64,000 nucleotides of DNA, taken from the NCBI RefSeq assembly GCF_030347395.1, contig NZ_CP128170.1, positions 3,410,001-3,474,000 of the forward strand. The letters run 5' to 3'. Under the pieces are notes generated by a model, which searched no databases, was not told where the DNA came from, and saw nothing but the letters and a program-made list of their open reading frames with translations. Position 1 is the first letter of the stretch. The number at the start of each line of letters is the position of its first letter. The position numbers were made by a program, and so were the translations under genes. This DNA is from Microbacterium sp. ET2 (lineage in GTDB: Bacteria; Actinomycetota; Actinomycetes; Actinomycetales; Microbacteriaceae). Positions 25,341 through 37,553 of the stretch are shown piece by piece.

Positions 25341-25793
25341 GTGACTGAAACCGTGGACGTCCTCATTATCGCCCCCGACGTTCCGGCCTACTCCCACCCC
25401 GGTGATGCCGGCGCCGATCTGGTGTCCTCCGAGGCCGTGCGGCTCGAACCCGGGCAGCGCGCCTTGGTCGGCACCGGCGTGCGGATCGCCCTCCCGGAGG
25501 GCTTCGCCGCCTTCGTCGTGCCCCGCAGCGGACTGGCCGCCAAGCACGGCATCACCATCGTCAACTCGCCGGGCACCGTCGACGCGGGCTACCGCGGCGA
25601 GATCAGGGTCGCCCTCTTGAACACCGACCGCGACACCGCGTTCGAGATCGCGCCGGGCGACCGGATCGCCCAGCTCATCGTGATGCCCGTCACCCGGGCG
25701 GCATTCGTGCCGGTCGACGAGCTCCCCGACAGCGTCCGCGGCGCCGGGGGGTTCGGTTCGACCGGATATCAGAAGGACGGAGCGACGGCATGA
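25341..25793 (+). CDS. dut: dUTP diphosphatase
   Basis: 150 residues. All five trimeric dUTPase motifs are present: HPGDAGADL, VPRSGLAAKHG, VNSPGTVDAGYRGEI, GDRIAQLIVMPV and the C-terminal RGAGGFGSTGY that closes over the active site. It hydrolyses dUTP to dUMP and pyrophosphate, keeping uracil out of DNA. The GTG at 25341 is placed by the leaderless -10. The DUF3710 gene overlaps by ATGA and the DUF3159 gene overlaps that by GTGA, forming a coupled three-gene operon. Confidence 0.95.
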   Translation: MTETVDVLIIAPDVPAYSHPGDAGADLVSSEAVRLEPGQRALVGTGVRIALPEGFAAFVVPRSGLAAKHGITIVNSPGTVDAGYRGEIRVALLNTDRDTAFEIAPGDRIAQLIVMPVTRAAFVPVDELPDSVRGAGGFGSTGYQKDGATA

Positions 25794-26386
25794 CCGACGC
25801 CACACCGCAGAATTCGCCCAAGAGCGCACCCGTCGATCGGGCGACCGAGGGTCCGTTCGATGAGGCGGAGGCCAATCCGGTCCGCCCCTACATCGATCTC
25901 GGCGGTATCAAGGTCCTCCCGCGGGAGGGCCTGAACCTGCGCCTGGAAGTGGAGGAGCAGACCAAGCGCATCGTCGCCGTGGGTCTGGATTACGCCGACT
26001 CGACGCTGCAGATCCAGCCGTTCGCCGCGCCCCGCTCGGCGGGGCTGTGGGAGGAGACGCGTGAGCAGATCCGGCAGCAGATCCGGCAGCAGGGCGGCCG
26101 CGTCGAGGAGCGTGAGGGTCCGCTCGGGCCCGAGCTGCTCGCCGAGGTCCCCGTGGTCGCGGGACCGGACGGGGGAGCGGGCAAGCGCATCGCCCGCTTC
26201 GTCGGCGTCGACGGGCCGCGCTGGTTCCTGCGCGGGGTGATCGGCGGGGCGGCGGCGGCCGACGTCGACGCTGCGGCGAAGGTCGAAGATCTCTTCCGCT
26301 CCATCGTGGTGGTTCGCGGCACGTCGCCGATGCCACCGCGCGATCTCATCCCCCTCCGCATGCCCGCCACGCCGGGCACGGCGTGA
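25790..26386 (+). CDS. DUF3710 family protein
   Basis: 198 residues, soluble. A conserved core runs from RPYIDLGGIKVLPREGLNLRLEVEE through LQIQPFAAPRSAGLWEETREQI to GVDGPRWFLRGVIGG. The family is conserved in actinobacteria next to dut (Rv2696c). Function unknown. It sits between dut and the DUF3159 gene, coupled to both by 4-base overlaps. Confidence 0.88.
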   Translation: MTDATPQNSPKSAPVDRATEGPFDEAEANPVRPYIDLGGIKVLPREGLNLRLEVEEQTKRIVAVGLDYADSTLQIQPFAAPRSAGLWEETREQIRQQIRQQGGRVEEREGPLGPELLAEVPVVAGPDGGAGKRIARFVGVDGPRWFLRGVIGGAAAADVDAAAKVEDLFRSIVVVRGTSPMPPRDLIPLRMPATPGTA

Positions 26387-27162
26387 ACGACGCCCCGACC
26401 GGCGTTCCCGCCCCCGACCCGGATCCCGCCCCCGGAGCCGGGGATCAGCGCGCCTCCGACCTTCTCGGTGCCGCCCTCGGTGGGGCGGCCAAGCGCGCGG
26501 GCCTCGATCCGGCCCAGCAGGGGAGCACCGGTCGCGTCGTCTGGTCGGCGATGGGCGGCTGGCGCGGAGTGCTCGAATCGGTCCTGCCGAGCCTGACCTT
26601 CATCCTCACGTACACCCTCGTGCCTGGTGATACCAGGGAGAAGCTCATCCCCGCCCTCGCCGTCTCGGTCGGGATCGCGGCGGTGTTCACGATCGTGCGG
26701 CTCGTGCAGAAGTCGCCTCCCTCGGCGGCGATCGGCGGACTCGTCGCAGCGGGCGTGGCGGCGGGACTGGCGCTGATCACCGGGAACCCCTCGGACAACT
26801 TCATCCCCGGCTTCATCACCAACGCCGTCTACGGCTCGGCGCTGCTGGTCTCCGCACTCATCGGATGGCCGATCATCGGCCTCGCCGTGGGGTTCCTCGT
26901 CGGTGAGGGAACCCGGTGGCGGATGGACCGCCGCAAGCGGCGGGCGTTCTTCTGGCTGACCATCGCATGGGCTGCCCTGTTCGCCGCGCGACTGGCCGTT
27001 CAGTTCCCGATCTACCTCACCTCTCTGGACGAGAGTCAGCGCGACAGTGCCGTGGCGCTGCTGGGAACGCTCAAGCTCGTGATGGGCATCCCCCTCTTCG
27101 CTCCGCTGCTCGCCGTCACGTGGCTGGTGGTGCGAGCCCTCTATCCTCCTGCTCCCAGGTGA
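26383..27162 (+). CDS. DUF3159 family membrane protein
   Basis: 259 residues with about six membrane helices after a 55-residue Pro-rich N-terminus (GVPAPDPDPAPGAG). Typical features are SVLPSLTFILTYTL and the segment around FIPGFITNAVYGSALLVSALIGWPIIG. Conserved in actinobacteria (Rv2693c-like), function unknown. It ends only three bases before the palindrome upstream of acnA. Confidence 0.87.
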   Translation: MNDAPTGVPAPDPDPAPGAGDQRASDLLGAALGGAAKRAGLDPAQQGSTGRVVWSAMGGWRGVLESVLPSLTFILTYTLVPGDTREKLIPALAVSVGIAAVFTIVRLVQKSPPSAAIGGLVAAGVAAGLALITGNPSDNFIPGFITNAVYGSALLVSALIGWPIIGLAVGFLVGEGTRWRMDRRKRRAFFWLTIAWAALFAARLAVQFPIYLTSLDESQRDSAVALLGTLKLVMGIPLFAPLLAVTWLVVRALYPPAPR

Positions 27163-27165
27163 TAC

Positions 27166-27189
27166 ATTTATCTTGACGTCGAGATAAAT
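27166..27189. promoter_or_regulatory. Low-GC palindromic operator upstream of acnA
   Basis: Arms ATTTATCT and AGATAAAT flank GACGTC, with a single T/G pair breaking symmetry: 24 bp of near-perfect palindrome, 108 bases before the acnA start. The composition is far below the local GC. The shape is that of a MarR-family operator. Confidence 0.55.
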
Positions 27190-27296
27190 TGTGCGTTGCG
27201 GGCTAAGGCTCGCCTTGCTAGCCGCCACACCGACGGCCAGCGAAGATGGGGATGCGGGGACTGCTCGCGTCCTCGCGGCCGACGAAGGAGACAGAC

Positions 27297-30120
<2,824 letters not shown>

Positions 30121-30134
30121 ACACGGAGGACCAC

Positions 30135-30166
30135 GCGCCCGGCCGGCGTCGAAACCGGCCGGGCGC
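30135..30166 (+). terminator. Terminator after acnA
   Basis: A perfect 12-bp stem (GCGCCCGGCCGG / CCGGCCGGGCGC) with an 8-base loop, followed by TTCC, lies 14 bases after the acnA stop and before dxs. Confidence 0.7.
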
Positions 30167-30263
30167 TTCCGCGTCGCCCCCGACCCGGGCGGCGTTAGAC
30201 TCGCACCACGCGCATCCGTCTCCTCGACTCGGGGGCGACGGGTCCCCCGGCGAAAGGAGACCT

Positions 30264-32222
30264 GTGGCGATCCTCGACACGATCTCGAACCCTCGTGACC
30301 TCGACGGGCTCAGCATCCAACAGCTCAACGAACTGGCGGCGGAGATCCGCGCTTTCCTCGTCGAGAACGTCTCCCGCACCGGCGGGCATCTCGGACCCAA
30401 CCTGGGGGCGGTGGAGCTCACGATCGCGCTGCACCGGGTCTTCGACTCCCCACAGGATCCGGTGATCTTCGACACCGGACACCAGTCGTACGTGCACAAG
30501 CTCCTCACCGGCCGTCAGGACTTCTCGGCTCTGCGCTCGCGCGGCGGCCTGGCCGGATACCCGCAGCGCTCCGAGAGCGTCCACGACGTCGTGGAGTCTT
30601 CACACGCGTCGAGCTCACTGAGCTGGGCTGACGGCGTCTCGCGGGCGCTCAGCCGCACCGGTCGCCGGGATCGTCACGTGGTGGCCGTCGTCGGAGACGG
30701 CTCGCTCACGGGCGGGATGACGTGGGAGGCCCTGAACAACATCACGGACGACAACGACCGGAACCTGGTCATCATCGTCAATGACAACGGACGCTCCTAT
30801 GCACCGACGATCGGCGGGATGGCGCGATTCCTCAACCGCGTCCGCACGACGGAGGGGTACGAAACGCTCGCGCGCGGCTCGGCCGACCTGTTCCGCCGCC
30901 TCGGGCCCGCCGCCCGTGCCCTCTATCGCGGCGTCCGCGGCGGAACCCATGGATTCCTCGCGCGCTTCATCAACAATGAGGCGCTGTATTCCAATCTCGA
31001 CATAAAGTATCTCGGTCCCGTCGACGGCCACGACCTCGAGGCGATGATCGAGACGCTGGAACTGGCGAAGGCGCACGGCGCTCCGGTGATCGTGCACGCC
31101 ATCACCGAGAAGGGTCGCGGCTACGAGCCGGCACGCAACGACGTGGCCGACCAGTTCCATGCCGTGGGACGCATCGACCCGGTGACCGGCGAACCGCTGG
31201 GGGGCGGCTCCGGCACGGCCTGGACCGATGTCTTCGCCGACGAGCTCGTCGCCGTGGGCGAGGAGCGTCCCGAGATCATCGGGATGACCGCGGCCATGCT
31301 GCGTCCCACCGGCATGCTGCCGTTCGCGCAGCGCTTCCCCGACCGGGTCTACGACGTCGGCATCGCCGAGCAGCACGCCGCGGCGTCCGCCGCTGGTCTC
31401 GCCTTCGGAGGTCTGCATCCGGTCGTGGCGATCTACGCGACATTCATGAACCGTGCCCTCGACCAGGTGATGATGGATGTCGCGCTGCACCGCGCGGGCG
31501 TCACCTTCGTCCTCGATCGTGCGGGTGTCACCGGTCCCGACGGCCCGAGTCACCACGGGATGTGGGACCTGGCGATGCTGCAGATCGTGCCGCACATCCG
31601 CATCGCCGCGCCCCGCGACGCCGAGCGACTCCGCGAGGAGTTCCGCGAGGCGGTGGCCGTGGAGGACGGCCCGACGGTGATCCGTTTCCCCAAGGGCAGC
31701 GTCAGCCCCGACCTGCCGGCGATCGAACGTCTGGCGGACGGCGTGGACATCCTCTCTCGCTCGGACGCGCAGGACGTTCTCATCATCGGCATCGGACCCA
31801 TGGCGCACCTGGCGATGGACGTCGCGGATCGCCTGCGCGCCCAGGGGATCGGTGCCACCGTCATCGACCCCCGGTGGGTCGTGCCCGTGCAGCCCTCGAT
31901 CGTGGATCTTGCGGCGTCCCACCGCCTGGTCATCACCATCGAAGACGGCATCCGCGTCGGCGGCATCGGAACGCGAGTGCGGCAGGTTCTGCGCGAGTCG
32001 GGCATCGACACGGCAGTGGACGAGCTGGGCCTGCCCGATGAGTTCATCGATCACGCCAGCCGGGAGCAGATTTTGGAGGACGCGGGCCTCACTGCGGCGA
32101 AGATCGCGCAGGACGTCGTCTCGCAGGTGCTGGGCACGCGCATCCCGGTCGCGCGTCCGAGCGGTGACGACGGGTCGCTCTGGCTCGCCGAGCCCGCAAG
32201 GCTCAGCGACGCGGAGAAGTGA
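30264..32222 (+). CDS. dxs: 1-deoxy-D-xylulose-5-phosphate synthase
   Basis: 652 residues, the usual length. The thiamine diphosphate site is seen as GDGSLTGGMTWEALNN with IVNDNGRSYAP. The transketolase middle domain has YDVGIAEQHAAASAAGLAFGG, with the catalytic Glu and FVLDRAGVTGPDGPSHHG; a C-terminal domain follows. It condenses pyruvate with glyceraldehyde-3-phosphate in the first step of the MEP isoprenoid pathway. The GTG start follows GAAAGGAGA. A dxs / fadB-fadA / RNase D / DUF3000 neighbourhood resembles the mycobacterial dxs1-Rv2681-Rv2680 order. Confidence 0.95.
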   Translation: MAILDTISNPRDLDGLSIQQLNELAAEIRAFLVENVSRTGGHLGPNLGAVELTIALHRVFDSPQDPVIFDTGHQSYVHKLLTGRQDFSALRSRGGLAGYPQRSESVHDVVESSHASSSLSWADGVSRALSRTGRRDRHVVAVVGDGSLTGGMTWEALNNITDDNDRNLVIIVNDNGRSYAPTIGGMARFLNRVRTTEGYETLARGSADLFRRLGPAARALYRGVRGGTHGFLARFINNEALYSNLDIKYLGPVDGHDLEAMIETLELAKAHGAPVIVHAITEKGRGYEPARNDVADQFHAVGRIDPVTGEPLGGGSGTAWTDVFADELVAVGEERPEIIGMTAAMLRPTGMLPFAQRFPDRVYDVGIAEQHAAASAAGLAFGGLHPVVAIYATFMNRALDQVMMDVALHRAGVTFVLDRAGVTGPDGPSHHGMWDLAMLQIVPHIRIAAPRDAERLREEFREAVAVEDGPTVIRFPKGSVSPDLPAIERLADGVDILSRSDAQDVLIIGIGPMAHLAMDVADRLRAQGIGATVIDPRWVVPVQPSIVDLAASHRLVITIEDGIRVGGIGTRVRQVLRESGIDTAVDELGLPDEFIDHASREQILEDAGLTAAKIAQDVVSQVLGTRIPVARPSGDDGSLWLAEPARLSDAEK

Positions 32223-32256
32223 CGACCGCCGGGCGCTGAGAAGCCCGCCGCCTGTT

Positions 32257-32298
32257 CATGACGAAGGCCCCCAGCATCCGCGGGGGGCCTTCGTCATG
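32257..32298. terminator. Bidirectional terminator between dxs and fadB
   Basis: A perfect 16-bp stem, starting CATGACGAAGGCC on the left arm and closing GGCCTTCGTCATG on the right, with a 10-base loop. It lies in the convergent gap and can terminate both genes. Confidence 0.8.
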
Positions 32299-32309
32299 AC
32301 ACCGGGCGG

Positions 32310-34472
32310 TCAGCTCCGTGATGCGACACCGCGGATCGGCGGGTGGTGGAAGGTGTCGCCGAACACGCGCTGCGATGCTCCCTCGCGGTCGAGGTACGGC
32401 GATGCACCCCCGTCGATGAACGGCCAGCCTGCACCGAGGATCAGGCAGAGGTCGATGTCCTCGACGGCCGGCACGACCTTGTCGTCGAGCATGAGGCGGA
32501 TCTCCTGAGCGAGACCGTCCTGCACTCGGGCGAGGATGGTCTCGGCCGAGGCGGGGCTGTCGCCGACGTGGCCCTTCAGAACCTTCTCGGCAGCCTTGGT
32601 GAAGCCGGTGACCCGACCCGCCTTGTCCTTCTCCACGACCTCGGGAAGTTCGGCCAGCGCGTGGAAGTTCTCGTTGGCGTAGAAGCGATCGGGGAATGCG
32701 CGCACCATCGTGTCCTGCACGTGCGCCGCTACCTTCCACCCCACGAGGTCGATCAGCTGGAACGGACCCATGGGGAGCCCCAGCGGAGCGAAGGCCTTCT
32801 CGACCTCGGCAACGGGTGTTCCTTCGTACACGGCGCGTGCGGCCTCACCCATGACCTTGGCGAGGAGGCGGTTGACGACGAAACCGGGCGCATCCGCCGT
32901 GAGCACGGCGTTCTTCCCGAGGCCCCTGGCGACGACGAAGGCGGTGGACAGCGCCGCATCCGATGTCTTCGGGGTCGTGACGACCTCGATCAGCGGCATG
33001 ACCGCCACCGGGTTGAAGAAGTGGAATCCGACGAGTCGCTCGGGGTGCGCGAGCTTCGCGCCGATCTCCTCGACCGACAGGGACGACGTGTTCGTGGCGA
33101 GGATGGCGTCCTCCGCGACGACCGCCTCGATTTCGGCGAAGACGGCCTGCTTGACCCCGACCTCTTCGAAGACGGCCTCGATGACGAAGTCGCAGTCGGC
33201 GTAGAGACTCTTGTCGGTGGTTCCGGTCACGAGGGCGCGCAGGCGGTTGGCGGTGTCGGCATCGACACGCCCCTTGGCCTCCAGCGTGCCGATCTCGTCG
33301 TGGATGTGGGCGACGCCCTTGTCGACACGTGCCTGATCCAGGTCTGTGATGAGGACGGGAACCTGGAGCTTCCGCACGAACAGGAGCGCGAATTGGCTGG
33401 CCATCAGCCCCGCGCCGATGATCCCGACCTTGGTGACCTTCTTCGCCAGGGCTTTGTCGGGGGCGCCGACGGGGCGCTTCGCGCGCTTCTGCACAAGGTC
33501 GAACGCGTACATCGACGCCGCGAACTGGTCGCCCACGACGAGGTCGGCGAGAGCTTCGTCCTCGCGGGCGAAGCCCTCGGCCTTGGTACCCGACTTGGCC
33601 TTCTCGAGCAGGTCGAGCGCGACATAGGGCGAGCGAGGCACGGTGCCGATCTTCGATTCGAGCATGGCGCGGGCCATCTTGATCGCGATCGGCCACTTGG
33701 TCAGGCGCTCGATCTTGCCCGGCTCGTTCTTTCGCTCGACCTTGCGACCGCCCAGAACCGCATCGGCCCAGCGCAGCGAATCCTCGAGGAAGTTCGCCGC
33801 CGGGAAGATCGCGTCGACGATGCCGTAGTCGTATGCCTGCTGGGGCTTCAGCATCCGATTCTGTTTGAGCGGATTGGAGATCACGACCTCGAGGGCGTTC
33901 TCGATGCCGATGAGGTTCGGCAGCAGGTACGCGCCGCCCCAACCGGGGATGATGCCGAGGAAGACCTCGGGGAGGGCGATCGCCGCCGCGGAGGCATCGA
34001 CCGTGCGGTAGGTCGAGTTCAGGGCGATCTCGAGTCCGCCGCCGAGGGCGAGCCCGTTGACGAAGGCGAAGGAGGGGACGCCGAGCTCGGACAGCTGCCC
34101 GAGCACACGGTGACCGAGCTGTGCGACAAGACGAGCGGTGTCGCGCGAATCCACCTTGGTGATGTCGCTGAGGTCGGCGCCGGCGGCGAGGATGTACTGC
34201 TTGCCGGTGATCCCGACCGCGGCGATCTCACCGGCATCCGCTCTCTTCTTCAGCGAGTCGAGCGTCGCACCGAGCTCGGTGAGCGTCGCCGGACCGAGGG
34301 TGTTCGGGCGTGTGTGGTCCCGACCGTTGTCGAGGGTGATGAGAGCGAGCACCTTGCCCGAAGGCAAACGGATGTCGCTGACGGGGGAGTGGGTGACCAC
34401 CTCGTCGTCGGTGAGGGCGGACAGGGGGGAGAAATCGATCGAGGCGTACTGCTCGGAAGATGTGCTGGTCAT
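32310..34472 (-). CDS. fadB: Fatty acid oxidation multifunctional protein (enoyl-CoA hydratase / 3-hydroxyacyl-CoA dehydrogenase)
   Basis: About 720 residues. The N-terminal third is a crotonase domain (VGITGKQYILAAGADLSDI, FAFVNGLALGGGLEIAL). The second part is an NAD-binding 3-hydroxyacyl-CoA dehydrogenase (KVGIIGAGLMASQFALLF, FHFFNPVAVMPLIEVV, APGFVVNRLLAKVMGEA), followed by its C-terminal domain. It carries out steps two and three of beta-oxidation. The thiolase gene lies just upstream on the same strand (four bases to 34481), so this is a fadAB-type operon with fadA first. AAGGG is well placed for the ATG at 34472; the ATG at 34481 is too near it. Confidence 0.92.
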   Translation of the reverse strand: MTSTSSEQYASIDFSPLSALTDDEVVTHSPVSDIRLPSGKVLALITLDNGRDHTRPNTLGPATLTELGATLDSLKKRADAGEIAAVGITGKQYILAAGADLSDITKVDSRDTARLVAQLGHRVLGQLSELGVPSFAFVNGLALGGGLEIALNSTYRTVDASAAAIALPEVFLGIIPGWGGAYLLPNLIGIENALEVVISNPLKQNRMLKPQQAYDYGIVDAIFPAANFLEDSLRWADAVLGGRKVERKNEPGKIERLTKWPIAIKMARAMLESKIGTVPRSPYVALDLLEKAKSGTKAEGFAREDEALADLVVGDQFAASMYAFDLVQKRAKRPVGAPDKALAKKVTKVGIIGAGLMASQFALLFVRKLQVPVLITDLDQARVDKGVAHIHDEIGTLEAKGRVDADTANRLRALVTGTTDKSLYADCDFVIEAVFEEVGVKQAVFAEIEAVVAEDAILATNTSSLSVEEIGAKLAHPERLVGFHFFNPVAVMPLIEVVTTPKTSDAALSTAFVVARGLGKNAVLTADAPGFVVNRLLAKVMGEAARAVYEGTPVAEVEKAFAPLGLPMGPFQLIDLVGWKVAAHVQDTMVRAFPDRFYANENFHALAELPEVVEKDKAGRVTGFTKAAEKVLKGHVGDSPASAETILARVQDGLAQEIRLMLDDKVVPAVEDIDLCLILGAGWPFIDGGASPYLDREGASQRVFGDTFHHPPIRGVASRS

Positions 34473-34485
34473 CGCTGCCATGCCC

Positions 34486-35691
34486 TTACTTGCGCTTCTT
34501 GCCGTCGTAGTGGGGGTTCTCCCAGATGACCGATCCGCCCTGTCCGAGCCCGACGCACATCGCGGTCAGGCCGTAGCGGACGTCGGGTCGCTCGGCGAAC
34601 TGGGCGGCGAGCTGGATCATCAGGCGCACGCCGGACGCGGCCAGCGGGTGTCCGAAGGCGATCGCACCGCCCCAGGGGTTCACGCGGGAGTCGTCGTCGG
34701 CGATTCCGAAGTGGTCGAGGAAGGAGATGACCTGGATCGCAAAGGCCTCGTTCAACTCGAACAGGCCGATGTCATCGATTCTCAGCCCGGCGCGCTTCAG
34801 CGCCTTCTCCGTCGATGGGATCGGGCCGATGCCCATGATCTCGGGCTGGACGCCGGCGAATCCGAACGAGACCATCCGCATCCTCGGGCGCAGACCGAGT
34901 TCCTTGACGGCAGCGCCGCCGGCCAGCAGCGACATCGTCGCGCCGTCGGTGAGCGGCGAGGAGGTTCCGGCGGTCACCCGTCCGTGTGCGCGGAACGGGG
35001 TCTTCAGTCCCGCGAGGTCTTCCATCGTGGTCTGCGGGCGGCGACCCTCGTCTTCGGTGGCCAGCCCCCACGCGCCGTCGGCGCTCTTGATCGCCACCGG
35101 TACCAGGTCGGACTGGATCTTCCCGGCGTCGTAGGCAGCCTGCACCTTGTGCTGGCTGAGCATGCCGTACCGGTCGGAGCGCTCCTTGGTGAGGTGCGGG
35201 AAGCGGTCGAAGATCCGCTCCGCCGTGACACCCATGTTCAGAGCGCCCGGGTCGACCATCTTCTCCGCGACGAAGCGGGGGTTCGGGTCGGCGTTGGCGC
35301 CGATGGGGTGGTGTCCCATGTGCTCGACGCCGCCCGCGAGCGCGAGGTCGTACATCCCGACACCGATGGAGGCGCCCATCGTGGTGACGCTCGTCATCGC
35401 GCCGGCGCACATCCGGTCGATCGCGAGACCCGGGACGGTCTGCGGCAGCCCTGCGAGTAGGGCGACGCTGCGACCGAGGGTGAGCCCCTGGTCGCCGGTC
35501 TGGGATGTCGCCGCGATGGCGACGTCGTCGATGCGGTCCTTCGGCACCGAAGGGTTGCGTTCCATGAGCCCGATGGTCGCCTTCACGGCGAGATCATCAG
35601 CCCGGGTGTTCCAGTACATGCCCTTCTCGCCGGCGCGCCCGAAGGGGGTACGCATACCGTCGACGAAGAAGACGTCCGAAAGCTCGGCCAC
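34486..35691 (-). CDS. fadA: Acetyl-CoA C-acyltransferase (thiolase)
   Basis: 401 residues. Nucleophilic Cys95 in DRMCAGAM, the GHP motif (AIAFGHPLAASG) and the C-terminal CVGLGQGGSVIWE cysteine complete the thiolase active site. It cleaves 3-ketoacyl-CoA to acetyl-CoA and a shortened acyl-CoA, the last step of beta-oxidation, and is paired with the fadB gene directly downstream. The GTG start at 35691 has a clear GGAGG site. Confidence 0.93.
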   Translation of the reverse strand: MAELSDVFFVDGMRTPFGRAGEKGMYWNTRADDLAVKATIGLMERNPSVPKDRIDDVAIAATSQTGDQGLTLGRSVALLAGLPQTVPGLAIDRMCAGAMTSVTTMGASIGVGMYDLALAGGVEHMGHHPIGANADPNPRFVAEKMVDPGALNMGVTAERIFDRFPHLTKERSDRYGMLSQHKVQAAYDAGKIQSDLVPVAIKSADGAWGLATEDEGRRPQTTMEDLAGLKTPFRAHGRVTAGTSSPLTDGATMSLLAGGAAVKELGLRPRMRMVSFGFAGVQPEIMGIGPIPSTEKALKRAGLRIDDIGLFELNEAFAIQVISFLDHFGIADDDSRVNPWGGAIAFGHPLAASGVRLMIQLAAQFAERPDVRYGLTAMCVGLGQGGSVIWENPHYDGKKRK

Positions 35692-35767
35692 TTAAGCCTC
35701 CAAAGATCGGGGATGTCTGCGAGCGTAGGTCGGTCGCCGAAACCGCACGGAATCGGTTGGGCGCAAC

Positions 35768-36967
35768 CTACGAAGTGCTCTCCGGGGCCGTCGAACCGCT
35801 TTGCACGGATTCGACAAAGGCATCGGCGATGATCTGTGCAGTCTGGTCAATCTGCCAGGGGCGGGCGCCGAGGGTTCGCAGGGATTCCCCTACTCCCGCC
35901 GCCGTGATCTCGGCAGGCGGCGACCACGCGACACGGCGCAGGAGTTCTGGGGTCAGAAGGTTCTCGGTAGGCATCGAGAGCTCGGCGGCGCGCTCCTCCA
36001 CCACGGGACGGGCGGCCTTCAACCGCGCGTCGGCGGCGGGGTTGCGGTCGGGCCACACACGCGGCGGTGGGATGGTGTCGGTGCTCGGGAGACGGTCGGG
36101 CGGCAGGTCGGATGCGGCACGACCCTCCTGGATCGCGTTCCACCACCGGTCCAGCTGATTGCGGCTGGCGCGACCGGTGAACTCCTTCACGCTCGCCAGT
36201 TCGTGCTTTGAGGCTGGGTCGGCGCGGATCGCCGCGACGAGGGCACGGTCGGGGACGAGACGCCCGGGTGCGACATCCTGCTCACGCGCATACTCTTCCC
36301 GCGCCGTCCAGAGTGCGCGGGCGACGGCGAGCGCCCGGCGGCCCCGCACGGTGTGCAGGCCGCTGAGGCGTCGCCACGGGTCTTCGCGTACGGGCTTGGG
36401 CTCCCGGGCGAGCACCGCGGCGAATTCCTGACGCGCGAACTCGGTCTTGCCCTGCTCCGCCAACTCCGCCACGAGGACGTCGCGGACGTCGAGGAGGTGG
36501 GCGACGTCCAGCGCGGCGTACTCCAGCCACGAATCGGGCAGCGGTCGGGTCGACCAGTCCGCGGCCGAGTGCGCCTTGGCCAGGCTGATGCCGAGGGTGT
36601 CCTCGACGACCGCCCCGAGTCCGACCCGCTCATGACCGAGAAGACGAGCCGCCAGCTCGGTGTCGAACATCTCGGTGGGCTCGAGGCCCAGCTCGCGAAG
36701 GGAGGGCAGGTCTTGGCTGGCGGCATGCAGCACCCACTCGGCGTCGCCGATCGCCTCCTGGAGGGCGGAGAAGTCCGCAAGCATCGGCGGGTCGAACAGG
36801 TGCACGCCGGCGCCGCGACGATTGACCTGGATGAGGTATGCCCGCTGGGAGTAGCGGAAGCCGGAGGCGCGTTCGACGTCGACGGCGACGGGGCCCTCTG
36901 CGTCGCGGAGGGCCGAGACGGCGCGTGCGAACGATTCCGTGTCCGCGATCACGGTGTAGTCAGCCAC
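35768..36967 (-). CDS. Ribonuclease D-like protein with HRDC domain
   Basis: 399 residues from the GTG at 36967, which overlaps the end of the DUF3000 gene by 8 bases. The 3'-5' exonuclease (DEDD) domain is seen in VAVDVERASGFRYSQRAYLIQ (D and E metal ligands), VLHAASQDLPSL and a YAALDVAHLLDVRDVL exoIII motif. An HRDC domain follows (ARALWTAREEYAREQDVAPGRLVPDRALVAA). It is expected to trim RNA 3' ends. The mycobacterial orthologue Rv2681 also sits between DUF3000 and dxs. Confidence 0.87.
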   Translation of the reverse strand: MADYTVIADTESFARAVSALRDAEGPVAVDVERASGFRYSQRAYLIQVNRRGAGVHLFDPPMLADFSALQEAIGDAEWVLHAASQDLPSLRELGLEPTEMFDTELAARLLGHERVGLGAVVEDTLGISLAKAHSAADWSTRPLPDSWLEYAALDVAHLLDVRDVLVAELAEQGKTEFARQEFAAVLAREPKPVREDPWRRLSGLHTVRGRRALAVARALWTAREEYAREQDVAPGRLVPDRALVAAIRADPASKHELASVKEFTGRASRNQLDRWWNAIQEGRAASDLPPDRLPSTDTIPPPRVWPDRNPAADARLKAARPVVEERAAELSMPTENLLTPELLRRVAWSPPAEITAAGVGESLRTLGARPWQIDQTAQIIADAFVESVQSGSTAPESTS

Positions 36968-37547
36968 GCATCGTCCTCCGGGGACCGAAGACCGCGATGC
37001 CCTCCGACCCCGGCGGGAGCCCGGCGAGCATGCAGACCAGCTCGCTCCAGGCTTCCACATGCAGGGTCATGTCGCCGTCCGGAGACCAGGACGCCCGCAG
37101 CTCGATCTGGGCGCCGTCCCCCTCCTCGGCGAGCGAACCGAAACCCTTCGAGAGGGTCTTGGTCGCGGTGCCCGACGCCGAATGGTAGGCGGCGTGGCGG
37201 GAGTCGAGGGCGTCGATGAGCCACGACCAGGCTACGTCGGCCAGCAGTGGGTCCACACCGATGTCGGCTTCGAGGGGGGCCTGGGCGAAGCAGACGATCC
37301 GCCACGGACCTCCCCACGCCGGCGGTTCGGACTCGTCGTGGAGAAGGATGAAGCGACCCGTACCGTACGGCGAGTCCACGCCATCGCCCTCCGGCCGCAC
37401 GTCACCGGCGAGCGCGATCGCATCGGGCGCGAGGCCCGCGGGCGCGGGGATCTCGCGCACCGCGAAGTCATCTCGGAACGTCGTCGCCCGCACGGCCTCC
37501 GCGGCGAGGGCGAACGCCGTCGGCGCCGGGGATCCTTGGTCAGCCAC
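36960..37547 (-). CDS. DUF3000 family protein
   Basis: 195 residues, soluble. The family signature is spread over FRDDFAVREIPAPAGLAPDAIALAGDV, GRFILLHDESEPPAWGGPWRIVCFAQAPLE and GVDPLLADVAWSWLIDALD. It is conserved in actinobacteria next to the RNase D gene; function unknown. The GTG start is six bases after a TAGTCT -10 box on the minus strand, so the mRNA is probably leaderless. Confidence 0.87.
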   Translation of the reverse strand: MADQGSPAPTAFALAAEAVRATTFRDDFAVREIPAPAGLAPDAIALAGDVRPEGDGVDSPYGTGRFILLHDESEPPAWGGPWRIVCFAQAPLEADIGVDPLLADVAWSWLIDALDSRHAAYHSASGTATKTLSKGFGSLAEEGDGAQIELRASWSPDGDMTLHVEAWSELVCMLAGLPPGSEGIAVFGPRRTMRG

Positions 37548-37553
37548 GCGGAC

